Below the pieces are notes generated by a model. That model was not told where the DNA came from. It saw only the letters and a list, made by a program, of their open reading frames with translations, and did not search any database. From Flavobacterium hydrocarbonoxydans (GTDB taxonomy: Bacteria; Bacteroidota; Bacteroidia; Flavobacteriales; Flavobacteriaceae), in assembly GCF_009789235.1 (NCBI RefSeq), contig NZ_WSTB01000004.1, positions 124,001-188,000 of the forward strand: 64,000 nucleotides of DNA, written 5' to 3'. Position 1 is the first letter of the stretch. Each line of letters starts with the position of its first letter. This document shows positions 22,874 to 31,215 of this stretch, in pieces. A program made the position numbers and the translations under genes.

Positions 22874-24964
22874 CTAAAATAAATAATTTAATGAAATACT
22901 GCCGTAATAATTTACAGGAAGTCCCGGGTAGTAATATCGCGGAGTATTGTTTCCTACCGCTACGGCATTGGGTAAAATTAAGGAAGTATATTTTTCGTCA
23001 AATAAATTGTTTACGCCAAAAGCCAGGTGAGTTGTTAATTGAGGGAGTATTTCAAAACGATAGCCTGTTTTTAGATTGACAATATTATAAGCATCTGAGT
23101 AATCTGAGTTGGCGTCGTTTAGCGGAATTTCATCAACAAACTGAAAATCTGCAGAAAAGTAAAGCCCAGAACTAGTGTTTAAAAGTAAGCCTGCATTCGC
23201 TTTGTTGGCAGCAACTCCGGTTAATTTGTTTCCGGAATAATCATTTCCGCTATCCATAAAATCCTTAAATTCATAATTTCCTATTGAAGCTGAAACATAC
23301 GAGTTTAACAAAAAGAAGTTGTTCATCTGCCAGTTGTGTTTTAAGGCAATTTCTAAACCCTGATGAAATGTTTCACCTGCATTTATACCTACATACTGAT
23401 CATCGCCTATTCTTTTTGCTACCAGTAAATCTTTGATCTGCATGCGATACAAGGCAAATTCGGTGTAAAGATTTTTGTTTAAAAAATAGAATTTTCCTCC
23501 GGTTTCAAAATTATAACCATTTTCGGGTTTAATGTCCGTGTTGATTGTACCTTCAGTGGTTAAAGTTTCTTCAGTTGCTGGCAATGAGAACCCGCGACTA
23601 ACTGAAAAATAAAGCGTTCGTTGCGTATTAGGCTTAAATAATAGAGAAAATTGTGGAGCCAATATACCGTCATAACTGTATTTTTGGGTAGAAGAAGTGT
23701 TATAATTTGTTAACTCAAATTCTGTTTTATTATAGTTAATTCCAGCCTGAATTTCAAACTGCTCAGAAAGCAAGGTTCGGACTTGAGAAAATATATTATA
23801 AAAATGTCTTTTCTGGTCTGTTTCAGTCAGTTGATTTCCCTGTAAGCTCCCTAATCCATTATTTTGCTGATATAAATTTTCGAACGTATTTCCATTATAA
23901 TTATCTGTAAAATATTCGATTCCGGCAATGAATTGATTTTGTGTTTCTTTAATTTTAAAATTCCCCGAAAATTGCGTTCTGGCACCAGTGGCAAAAGTAT
24001 ATTGACGTAAAATATCAAAAGGCCGCGGCTCGTTACTGCCTTTATAATTGATAAAAACGGATGACGAATTGCTTAAATTTTCATTAATTTTAAAATCATA
24101 CGCCAATCCCGCCAATGTAGATTTGTATTCTTTAAAACCTTTCGAAGCTACCCAGGTTGGTGCACCGGCTTGCGGATTATTTTCAAAGACGTTTTTACTA
24201 ATCGAACTCGGGATAAAAGCTTTTAAATAGGTGTAATTTGAAAAATAAGTCAATTGACTGTTCTTTCTTTTTAAAAGTTCTCCTGCAAGCGTGATTCCTT
24301 CTCTGTTGTACGCGCTGTTTTCCCGCCAGCCATCCGTTTTTAGTTTGTGATAACTCACGTTCAGGCTTGAACTTTCTTTATTTAAGGAATAGTTCAGCGT
24401 ATTTTTTAATAAACCAAATGAACCATAAACGGTACTGATAGAAGCATTTTGTCCCTGAATTTTCAGAAGTTGAGGCGAAATTATAATGGCTCCGCCCAAT
24501 CCAGCGCCATACACACTCGAAAGAGGTCCTTTTATAATTTCAATCTGGCCAATATTTTCCAGATCAATATCATCAATTACGGTTTCGCTGTTTCCGGATG
24601 TCAGCGGAATACTGCCATAAAAAGCCCTGATTTTATTGGTGCCATAAGTAGTTCTCGCGCCAATACCCCGAATCGAAATACGGCTTGTAGTAAAATTTGC
24701 AGACTGCATGAACACACCGGGAATGGTATTAACGACCGTGCTGATATCGGTCGTATTGTTTTGCATTAAATCTTTTTTAGATAAAATCCCGATAGAAGCG
24801 GGAGCATTCAATAAACTGTCATTGATGTGAAGCGAGCTGATAACAACTTCGTTTAATTTTTCAGCTTTGGCAGCATCAATGTTTTTGCCTTCTTTTTTTT
24901 GTGCCAAAATGTTTTGGAAACAAAGTAGCACAAAAAAAAGAAAACAATATTTTTTATAAATCAT
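22874..24964 (-). CDS. TonB-dependent outer-membrane receptor
   Basis: 696 residues with signal peptide (FLFFVLLCFQNILAQ). The plug domain follows immediately (LNEVVISSLHINDSLLNAPASIGILS, SIRGIGARTTYGTNKIRAFYGSIPL, DLENIGQIEIIKGPLSSVYGAGLGGAIII). The 22-strand-type barrel ends in a terminal aromatic strand (YYGSISLNYLF). No N-terminal carboxypeptidase-like domain is present, unlike SusC. It lies 12 bp downstream of a PQQ-dependent sugar dehydrogenase gene, so a small cofactor such as PQQ is a possible ligand. Iron or vitamin complexes remain alternatives. Confidence 0.9.
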   Translation of the reverse strand: MIYKKYCFLFFVLLCFQNILAQKKEGKNIDAAKAEKLNEVVISSLHINDSLLNAPASIGILSKKDLMQNNTTDISTVVNTIPGVFMQSANFTTSRISIRGIGARTTYGTNKIRAFYGSIPLTSGNSETVIDDIDLENIGQIEIIKGPLSSVYGAGLGGAIIISPQLLKIQGQNASISTVYGSFGLLKNTLNYSLNKESSSLNVSYHKLKTDGWRENSAYNREGITLAGELLKRKNSQLTYFSNYTYLKAFIPSSISKNVFENNPQAGAPTWVASKGFKEYKSTLAGLAYDFKINENLSNSSSVFINYKGSNEPRPFDILRQYTFATGARTQFSGNFKIKETQNQFIAGIEYFTDNYNGNTFENLYQQNNGLGSLQGNQLTETDQKRHFYNIFSQVRTLLSEQFEIQAGINYNKTEFELTNYNTSSTQKYSYDGILAPQFSLLFKPNTQRTLYFSVSRGFSLPATEETLTTEGTINTDIKPENGYNFETGGKFYFLNKNLYTEFALYRMQIKDLLVAKRIGDDQYVGINAGETFHQGLEIALKHNWQMNNFFLLNSYVSASIGNYEFKDFMDSGNDYSGNKLTGVAANKANAGLLLNTSSGLYFSADFQFVDEIPLNDANSDYSDAYNIVNLKTGYRFEILPQLTTHLAFGVNNLFDEKYTSLILPNAVAVGNNTPRYYYPGLPVNYYGSISLNYLF

Positions 24965-24976
24965 AAAAGGAGTTGG

Positions 24977-26251
24977 TTATTTATTCGCTGTTACTCTCCA
25001 GATTGTATTACCGCTATCGTCATTCACCAATAGCGATCCGTCATTCATAACGGTAACTGCCACAGGGCGTCCGTAAACTTCTGCTTTTTCAGCGTTGGCT
25101 ACAAATCCTGTTAAAAAATCTTCTGGTTTTCCGGAAGGTTTTCCGTTGGAAAAAGGAACAAAAACTACTTTATAACCAGATATTTTTGAACGATTCCACG
25201 AACCGTGCTGCCCTACAAAAGCACCGTTTTTATATTTCTCAGGAAACCCTTTTTTAGTATAAAAAGCCAATCCTAATGAAGCGGTATGCGCCCCAACTGA
25301 AACATCCGGAACAATAGCCTTTGCAGCTAAATCTTTTCGTTCGCCTTTCATTCTTGGGTCTAAAATGTTACCATAATAAGAATACGGCCAGCCATAAAAA
25401 CCATCTTTTTTAACGCTTGTAATATAATCGGGAACAAGGTCATCACCCAATTCATCACGTTCATTTACAGCTGTCCACAATTCGTTGTTGACAGGGTTCC
25501 AGTCCATTCCTACCGGATTTCTTAGTCCGGCAGCGTAGATTACCTCGCCGGTTCCATCGGGGTTAATTTCCAGGATATCGGCACGGCGTACTTCTTTGTC
25601 CATTCCGTTTTCACCTACATTACTTCCGGAACCTACAGAAACGTAGATTTTTGTTCCGTCAGTATTGGCAATAATATTTCTTGTCCAGTGATTGTTGTAA
25701 CCTCCCGCTGGAAGTTCCAGAATTTTTTCGCCTTTGGTTTCTAATTTTAGTGGAGCATTTTTATAAGGATAGCGATACAAACCATCCGTATTAGCTATAT
25801 AGAAAAAGTCTTTTAGAACCAGCATTCCAAAAGGTCTGTTGAGATCTTTAATGAATACTTCACGGGTTTCAAATTTTCCGTCTTTGTCTTTATCACGTAA
25901 AATAATAATCTGGTTTTTACTTGTTCTGGTGCCGCTTTCTACCACAAAAATATCATTGTTGGGCGCAATGTACGTCCAGCGCGGATTCTCAAAACCATCA
26001 GCAAACTTCGTTACTGTAAAACCTTCCGGTGCTGTTGGTGTTTTTCCTTCTGGCCATTGAATAACCTTACTATTGTTTGCTTTAGATTCTGTTGCGTAGG
26101 GTGGAGGCAGCGTAATATCTCCAACAGCGGTTTTTACAATAATAGAGGGCTGTTTTGCTAAAGCATCTTTTTCCTCTTTTTTGACCTGCCCATTGCAGGC
26201 TGTCATCAATAGCAATAGGGATGCGGATAAGATTTGCGTGGTATTTTTCAT
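24977..26251 (-). CDS. PQQ-dependent sugar dehydrogenase, lipoprotein
   Basis: 424 residues. A lipoprotein signal is seen (LLLLMTAC, lipobox Cys19), followed by a six-bladed beta-propeller of the glucose/sorbosone dehydrogenase type. Telling blocks are GFENPRWTYIAPNNDIFVVESG, NNHWTRNI, YVSVGSGSNVG, AAGLRNPVGMDWNP (Arg-Asn equivalent to PQQ-contact residues of soluble glucose dehydrogenase), and GQHGSWNRSKISGYKVVFVPF. It would oxidise sugars or other polyols in the periplasm, passing electrons to the respiratory chain. PQQ synthesis genes are not in the window. Confidence 0.85.
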   Translation of the reverse strand: MKNTTQILSASLLLLMTACNGQVKKEEKDALAKQPSIIVKTAVGDITLPPPYATESKANNSKVIQWPEGKTPTAPEGFTVTKFADGFENPRWTYIAPNNDIFVVESGTRTSKNQIIILRDKDKDGKFETREVFIKDLNRPFGMLVLKDFFYIANTDGLYRYPYKNAPLKLETKGEKILELPAGGYNNHWTRNIIANTDGTKIYVSVGSGSNVGENGMDKEVRRADILEINPDGTGEVIYAAGLRNPVGMDWNPVNNELWTAVNERDELGDDLVPDYITSVKKDGFYGWPYSYYGNILDPRMKGERKDLAAKAIVPDVSVGAHTASLGLAFYTKKGFPEKYKNGAFVGQHGSWNRSKISGYKVVFVPFSNGKPSGKPEDFLTGFVANAEKAEVYGRPVAVTVMNDGSLLVNDDSGNTIWRVTANK

Positions 26252-26404
26252 TTCGATTTGAAGTTAAAAGTTTTAAAAACAACAATTTAATAAAATTAAA
26301 AATCTTTTTAAGGAAAAATTTGTAAATATTAAGTGATATTTAACATTCTGAAAAAAGTATTGCCTACACTATAATTTGATACTTACAGTTTGGTTGTAAT
26401 TCTG

Positions 26405-26412
26405 TATCTTTG
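26405..26412 (+). promoter_or_regulatory. -7 element of hpt
   Basis: TATCTTTG matches TAnnTTTG, 23 bases upstream of the hpt ATG. A -33 box at normal spacing is not evident. Confidence 0.5.
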
Positions 26413-26435
26413 CGCATTATTTTAAACCCAAAATA

Positions 26436-26966
26436 ATGATACAACTTCACGATAAACAATTTGTTCCGTTTATTTCGGCTAAAGAAATTGATTTTGCTTT
26501 AACCAAGTTAGTTGCTCAGGTAGAGGACGATTTTGCAGATGAAACTCCAATTTTTATTGGCGTTCTTAACGGAGCTTTTATGGTTGTGGCCGATTTTATG
26601 AAAAAATACAAACACAATTGCGAGGTTTCATTCATCAAAATGGCCTCTTACGAAGGAACAGCCTCGACCAATACCGTCAAAGAATTAATTGGGATTAATC
26701 AGGATTTAACAGGCAGAACCGTAGTTCTTATCGAAGATATTATCGATACCGGAAACACGATCGAAGAATTAAAAAGAATGTTTAAAGAACAAAACGTAAA
26801 GCATTTCAAAATTGCAACCTTGTTTTTTAAACCCGAAGCATACAAAAAAGACATCAAAATAGATTATATCGGAATCAGAATTCCAAATAAATTCATCGTA
26901 GGTTACGGTTTAGACTACGATGGATTGGGCAGAAATTTGCCGGAAATTTACAAATTAGCAGAATAA
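26436..26966 (+). CDS. hpt: Hypoxanthine phosphoribosyltransferase
   Basis: 176 residues. The PRPP-binding loop VVLIEDIIDTGNTIEEL is canonical, with FIGVLNGAFMVVADFMK (flexible loop region) and KYKHNCEVSFIKMASYEGT upstream. It salvages hypoxanthine and guanine to their nucleotides using PRPP. It is followed 74 bp later by adk, giving a purine-nucleotide pair commonly seen in Flavobacteriia. Confidence 0.95.
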   Translation: MIQLHDKQFVPFISAKEIDFALTKLVAQVEDDFADETPIFIGVLNGAFMVVADFMKKYKHNCEVSFIKMASYEGTASTNTVKELIGINQDLTGRTVVLIEDIIDTGNTIEELKRMFKEQNVKHFKIATLFFKPEAYKKDIKIDYIGIRIPNKFIVGYGLDYDGLGRNLPEIYKLAE

Positions 26967-27040
26967 AATAACAAACACACAACTATAATATTCATTTTAA
27001 ACTTCTTAAAAATTAAAGAAGTCAAAGCAACACTAACATT

Positions 27041-27613
27041 ATGATTAACATCGTTTTATTCGGAAAGCCTGGTGCAGGAAAAGGAACTCAGGCAGAATTT
27101 TTAAAAGAAAAATACAAATTAACACATCTTTCTACAGGAGATATTTTTCGTTTTAACTTAAAAAATGATACAGATTTAGGAAAAAAAGCAAGAGTTTTTA
27201 TGGATAACGGAGAGCTGGTTCCTTGCGAATTAACTACCGAAATGTTGATCGATGAAGTAAATAAACACTTAGATTCAAACGGGTTTTTGTTCGATGGTTA
27301 CCCAAGAACAATCAATCAGGCTGAAGCTTTAGATAAATTTTTGCCAACAATTGGTTCTAGCGTTACCGCTACAATCGCTTTGGAGGCTGACGACGAGATT
27401 CTGGTAGCTCGTTTACTTGAAAGAGGAAAAACCAGCGGAAGAGTGGATGATCAGGACGAAGAAAAAATTCGCGTAAGATATCAGGAATACAACGAAAAAA
27501 CAGCCCCATTAATCGGGTATTATAAAGAACAAAACAAGTTTCACGCCGTAAACGGTATCGGAACTATCGAAGAAATTACTGAGAGATTAACGTCAGTTAT
27601 AGATAATTTGTAG
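27041..27613 (+). CDS. adk: Adenylate kinase
   Basis: 190 residues with the P-loop FGKPGAGKGTQ at the N-terminus, the AMP-binding segment HLSTGDIFRFN, FDGYPRTINQAEALD, and a short LID (LLERGKTSGRVDDQDEEKIRVRY). The short LID without a four-Cys zinc site makes it the non-zinc type. It interconverts ATP, ADP and AMP. The start context is ATGATTAACATC. Confidence 0.96.
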   Translation: MINIVLFGKPGAGKGTQAEFLKEKYKLTHLSTGDIFRFNLKNDTDLGKKARVFMDNGELVPCELTTEMLIDEVNKHLDSNGFLFDGYPRTINQAEALDKFLPTIGSSVTATIALEADDEILVARLLERGKTSGRVDDQDEEKIRVRYQEYNEKTAPLIGYYKEQNKFHAVNGIGTIEEITERLTSVIDNL

Positions 27614-27616
27614 AAG

Positions 27617-27754
27617 CCAATCCAGCTGTACGTTACAAGTCCTCGCTAAAAAAACTATTTTTCTACACCATAAAACGAGCTTCCGCTGGTCGCTGTTTTC
27701 TGGTAAGAAAAATTAGTTTTTTTAGCTCCGGGCTTTTCTCTTCCATCTGGGCTA
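27617..27754 (-). repeat. AGCCC-GATGGAAG structured element, copy 1
   Basis: Read on the minus strand it begins AGCCCAGATGGAAG, then carries a hairpin whose arms are about 20 nt (GCTAAAAAAACTAATTTTTC with AGAAAAATAGTTTTTTTAGC, one bulge), between which lies CAGCGACCAGCGGAAGCTC. A second copy with the same flanking words but a different hairpin is at 48100-48179. No ORF is present. Confidence 0.6.
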
Positions 27755-27814
27755 GAAACGACCCGAATTAATAATTGCATTAACGAACCAAATAAATAAC
27801 GAATCTACTAAAAA

Positions 27815-29089
27815 TTGGAAATACTAATAATATTTTTTCTGATACTATTAAACGGAGTTTTCTCTATGTCAGAAATCGCACTGATTTCAGCCAGAAAAAA
27901 CCGACTGGAGACAGCAGCAAAAAAAGGGAACAAAAGTGCCAAAATTGCGCTCGATTTAGCCAATTCTCCAAACAAGTTTTTGTCCACAGTACAAATCGGA
28001 ATTACCTTAATCGGGATTTTGACGGGTATTTATTCTGGCGACAAAATCACGATGGATGTAGAAACATTTGTTAGCGGATTTGCAGTTTTAAAACCCTTTG
28101 CCCATTCGGTTGCAGTGGGAATTGTGGTCGTTACACTAACGTTTTTCTCATTGGTCCTGGGTGAATTATTGCCAAAACGTATTGGCTTAAATTACCCGGA
28201 AGCGATTGCAAAAGCAGTTGCCTTACCGATGAAAATCGTATCGATTATTACAGCACCATTTATTTGGTTGTTGACATCATCGACAGATTTTTTATTGAAT
28301 GTTCTGCAAATTAAACCATCAGCCGACGGAAAAGTGACCGAAGAAGAAATAAAAGCGATCATCAAAGAAGGAACCGAAGGCGGTGAAGTTCAGGAAATAG
28401 AGCAGGACATCGTGGAGCGTGTTTTTCATATTGGCGACCGAAAAGTAAACTCCTTAATGACGCATCGCAAGTCGGTAGATATGTTGCCGCTTAATGCTGA
28501 TAAAGCAAAAATAAAAGAACTGGTTTTAGAAGACTTACATACTATTTATCCAGTTTACAGTGATAATTACGATGATATAGTAGGAATTGTAACATTAAAA
28601 AACATATTCGCTTCCATCGAAAAAGATACGTTCGATTTAGGCGCAATAATGACAGATGCACCGTATTTAATGGAGCAAACGACGGCCTACAAAGCCCTTG
28701 AAAATTTTAAGAAAACAGGTGTTCACTACGCTTTAGTTTCGGATGAATATGGTGTTTTTCAGGGAATTATTACCCTGAATGATATTCTGGAAGCTTTGGT
28801 AGGTGATGCATCCGATTTTTATAAAGATGAATTTCAACTTATCGAAAGAGAAGATGGATCCTGGATGGTGGACGGACATTATTCATTGCATGATTTCTTA
28901 ACTTATTTTGAGTTAGACGAACTGACAAATGATTATGAAGTCAACACCGTGAGCGGAATGATTATGACCGAGCTTTCACATATTCCGAAGGAAGGCGAGA
29001 AATTAATCTGGCAAAAATTTGTGCTCGAAGTAATCGATATGGACGGCGTAAAAATTGATAAAGTGTTGGTAAAAACACTAAAAGAATAG
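27815..29089 (+). CDS. CNNM/CBS-domain hemolysin-type transporter (CorC/TlyC family)
   Basis: 424 residues with a TTG start at 27815, chosen because the family N-terminus (ILIIFFLILLNGVFSMSEIALISARKNRL) starts there. A DUF21/CNNM membrane domain (about 1-190) is followed by a CBS pair (NSLMTHRKSVDMLPLNAD, DAPYLMEQTTAYKALENFKK and FQGIITLNDILEALVGD) and a C-terminal CorC/HlyC domain (DGSWMVDGHYSLHDFLTYF). It is probably involved in magnesium or other divalent cation homeostasis; the old hemolysin label is historical. It lies between adk and obgE. Confidence 0.9.
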   Translation: MEILIIFFLILLNGVFSMSEIALISARKNRLETAAKKGNKSAKIALDLANSPNKFLSTVQIGITLIGILTGIYSGDKITMDVETFVSGFAVLKPFAHSVAVGIVVVTLTFFSLVLGELLPKRIGLNYPEAIAKAVALPMKIVSIITAPFIWLLTSSTDFLLNVLQIKPSADGKVTEEEIKAIIKEGTEGGEVQEIEQDIVERVFHIGDRKVNSLMTHRKSVDMLPLNADKAKIKELVLEDLHTIYPVYSDNYDDIVGIVTLKNIFASIEKDTFDLGAIMTDAPYLMEQTTAYKALENFKKTGVHYALVSDEYGVFQGIITLNDILEALVGDASDFYKDEFQLIEREDGSWMVDGHYSLHDFLTYFELDELTNDYEVNTVSGMIMTELSHIPKEGEKLIWQKFVLEVIDMDGVKIDKVLVKTLKE

Positions 29090-29112
29090 AAAATTGTTTC
29101 AGGTTTTATTTT

Positions 29113-29160
29113 GTTTCAGGTTTCAGGTTACGTGCGTTGTGCCAACTTGAAACCTGAAAC
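29113..29160. repeat. GTTTCAG inverted repeat
   Basis: GTTTCAGGTTTCAGGTT (29113-29129) and AACTTGAAACCTGAAAC (29144-29160) are inverse complements with one mismatch; further GAAACTT words follow. The word is shared with the array at 18264-18288. Confidence 0.55.
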
Positions 29161-29253
29161 TTGAAACTTGAAACTATAAGTTAACAATAGATCTTGGAAA
29201 TAAGATTTCAGAGTAATCTAAAATCTAAAATCTAAAATCTGAAATTTAAAACA

Positions 29254-30255
29254 ATGACAGAAGGAAATTTTGTAGATTATGTTAAGATATATGTTTCTTC
29301 CGGAAAGGGAGGAAAAGGATCTACACATTTACATAGAGAGAAATTTATTGAAAAAGGTGGGCCAGACGGAGGAGATGGTGGACGCGGTGGACACGTATAT
29401 TTAGTTGGAAATAAAGGTCTTTGGACATTGTTTCACTTAAAATTTGCTCGTCATATTAAAGCTGGTCACGGTGGAGATGGAGGAGGAGACCGTAGTACGG
29501 GGGCTGATGGAGATGATAAATTTATCGAAGTGCCATTAGGAACTGTGGTAAAAGACAAAGAAACCGGAGAAACCTTATTCGAAATTACCGAAGACGGTGA
29601 AAAAAGAATCCTTTCAAAAGGAGGAAAAGGTGGTTTAGGAAACTGGCACTTTAGAAGTTCAACCAATCAAACACCACGATACGCACAGCCAGGTTTGCCT
29701 GGAGTAGAAATGGATGTTATTCTGGAACTTAAAGTTTTGGCAGATGTTGGATTGGTAGGTTTTCCTAATGCGGGAAAATCAACTTTGTTGTCTGTATTGA
29801 CTTCGGCTAAGCCAAAAATTGCGGATTATCCGTTTACAACGCTAAAACCAAACTTAGGAATTGTGGCTTACAGAGATTATCAATCGTTTGTAATTGCTGA
29901 TATTCCTGGAATTATCGAAGGTGCCGCTGAAGGAAAAGGTCTTGGACATTATTTCTTGCGTCATATCGAGCGTAATTCAACATTATTGTTTTTAGTTCCT
30001 GTGGATACGCCGGATATTAAGGGAGAGTATGATATTTTGGTAAACGAATTAACAAAATACAATCCGGAAATGTTAGATAAAGAACGTTTGCTGGTTATCT
30101 CAAAATGCGATATGCTGGACGACGAACTGAAAGCAGAATTGAAAGCAGAATTGGATGTTGCTTTCAAAGATGTTCCTTATATGTTTATTTCATCTGTTGC
30201 ACAACAAGGTTTGACAGAATTGAAAGACAAACTTTGGAAAATGTTGAACGAATAG
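29254..30255 (+). CDS. obgE: GTPase Obg/CgtA
   Basis: 333 residues. The N-terminal Obg fold is Gly-rich ([32 protein letters not shown]). The G domain starts with [12 protein letters not shown] (G1), then [12 protein letters not shown] (switch I), [25 protein letters not shown] (G3 and switch II), and SKCDML (G4). The OCT C-terminal extension of Gram-positive homologues is absent, as usual in this phylum. It is a ribosome-assembly and stress GTPase. It lies downstream of hpt-adk-CNNM. Confidence 0.97.
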   Translation: MTEGNFVDYVKIYVSSGKGGKGSTHLHREKFIEKGGPDGGDGGRGGHVYLVGNKGLWTLFHLKFARHIKAGHGGDGGGDRSTGADGDDKFIEVPLGTVVKDKETGETLFEITEDGEKRILSKGGKGGLGNWHFRSSTNQTPRYAQPGLPGVEMDVILELKVLADVGLVGFPNAGKSTLLSVLTSAKPKIADYPFTTLKPNLGIVAYRDYQSFVIADIPGIIEGAAEGKGLGHYFLRHIERNSTLLFLVPVDTPDIKGEYDILVNELTKYNPEMLDKERLLVISKCDMLDDELKAELKAELDVAFKDVPYMFISSVAQQGLTELKDKLWKMLNE

Positions 30256-30326
30256 AAAATACAAAACCCGAAAAAATAATACTATTTTCCCGGGTTCACA
30301 CTCACCATTAAAATTCAAACAAAAAA

Positions 30327-30358
30327 CAAAAGGCCGTTTTTATGCGGTCTTTTATTTT
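30327..30358. terminator. Bidirectional terminator, obgE / barrel protein
   Basis: AAAAGGCCG (30328-30336) and CGGTCTTTT (30345-30353) pair with one G-U, with T-rich flanks. It lies between the convergent genes. Confidence 0.75.
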
Positions 30359-30370
30359 ATGTATTCATTT

Positions 30371-30901
30371 TTATAGTGCGAAGTTTTTAGAAATTCCGAT
30401 GTTGAATGTTTTTCCAAAATCAAATCCGAAGCTTTCTCTTCTTTCGTCATTTCTGCCGTCAAGATTATTATAGCCAATTCCTCCAATAGAGAAATTCAAA
30501 CCAAATCCGTTTTTCATATTAATGAATAAATTTGGAATTAGATTTACATACATTCCTTTTGCATCATTTACGGATTCATTTTGATAACCGGCTCCTAAAT
30601 CTGCAAATACAGCAAAGGTTTCAGAAAGGGATTGTGTGTAACGGACGAATCCGCCAATTTTGTATTTTTCAGTTTTCTCAGCCCAGTCACTATCAACACT
30701 TGCGATATATCCTTCAACACCTGCTGTCCATTTATCCGCAAATTGATATCCAATTTTTGGGTTAAATTCAAAAGAAGTCGATTTGGCTTCTCCTACTTTG
30801 TCTGATGCAAATCCAATATTTCCACCTACTAATACAGATCCTTTTTGTGCACTTGCCAATCCGCTTATAAGCAATGCAGCACATACTAATAATTTTTTCA
30901 T
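30371..30901 (-). CDS. Small outer-membrane beta-barrel protein
   Basis: 176 residues with a signal peptide (LLVCAALLISGLASAQ). The mature part has alternating amphipathic strands and Gly/aromatic turns (GSVLVGGNIGFASDK, FEFNPKIGYQFADKWTAGVEGY, YKIGGFVRYTQSL, FADLGAGYQ, GFGLNFSIGGIGY), ending in a C-terminal FGKTFNIGISKNFAL strand. This is typical of eight-stranded porin-family barrels of unknown specificity. A perfect inverted repeat overlaps its promoter (30905-30932). Confidence 0.82.
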   Translation of the reverse strand: MKKLLVCAALLISGLASAQKGSVLVGGNIGFASDKVGEAKSTSFEFNPKIGYQFADKWTAGVEGYIASVDSDWAEKTEKYKIGGFVRYTQSLSETFAVFADLGAGYQNESVNDAKGMYVNLIPNLFINMKNGFGLNFSIGGIGYNNLDGRNDERRESFGFDFGKTFNIGISKNFAL

Positions 30902-31215
30902 TTTAGTTTTGTAAATTAATTTTTACAAAACTAGTATTATTTATTTTGTAAGAAAAGTTTTTGATTAAATTTTTTTCATTGAGAGTTTATTTTTACAAAT
31001 AAAATATTTTTTTAGAATGAAATTATAATTTATGTTAGTTTTTAATATGTTTTTCTGTTTTAAATTTTTACGAAATCGGTTTCTCTTTTTTTATAGTATA
31101 AATATAGATTTACTAAAAATTATTCAAAATGAATTTGATTTTTTTAGCTTTTATATGTTAAGCTTCTATTTTTTTGAGAAAATGAATTATATTCGCATAA
31201 CTTAAACAAAATATC
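30902..31215. other. AT-rich divergent intergenic region with an inverted repeat
   Basis: 314 bases without an ORF. AGTTTTGTAAA (30905-30915) and TTTACAAAACT (30922-30932) form a perfect 11-bp inverted repeat next to the barrel-protein ATG; the minus strand of the right arm contains TAGTTTTG, a -7-like box (30933-30926). The rest is A/T runs. Confidence 0.5.
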
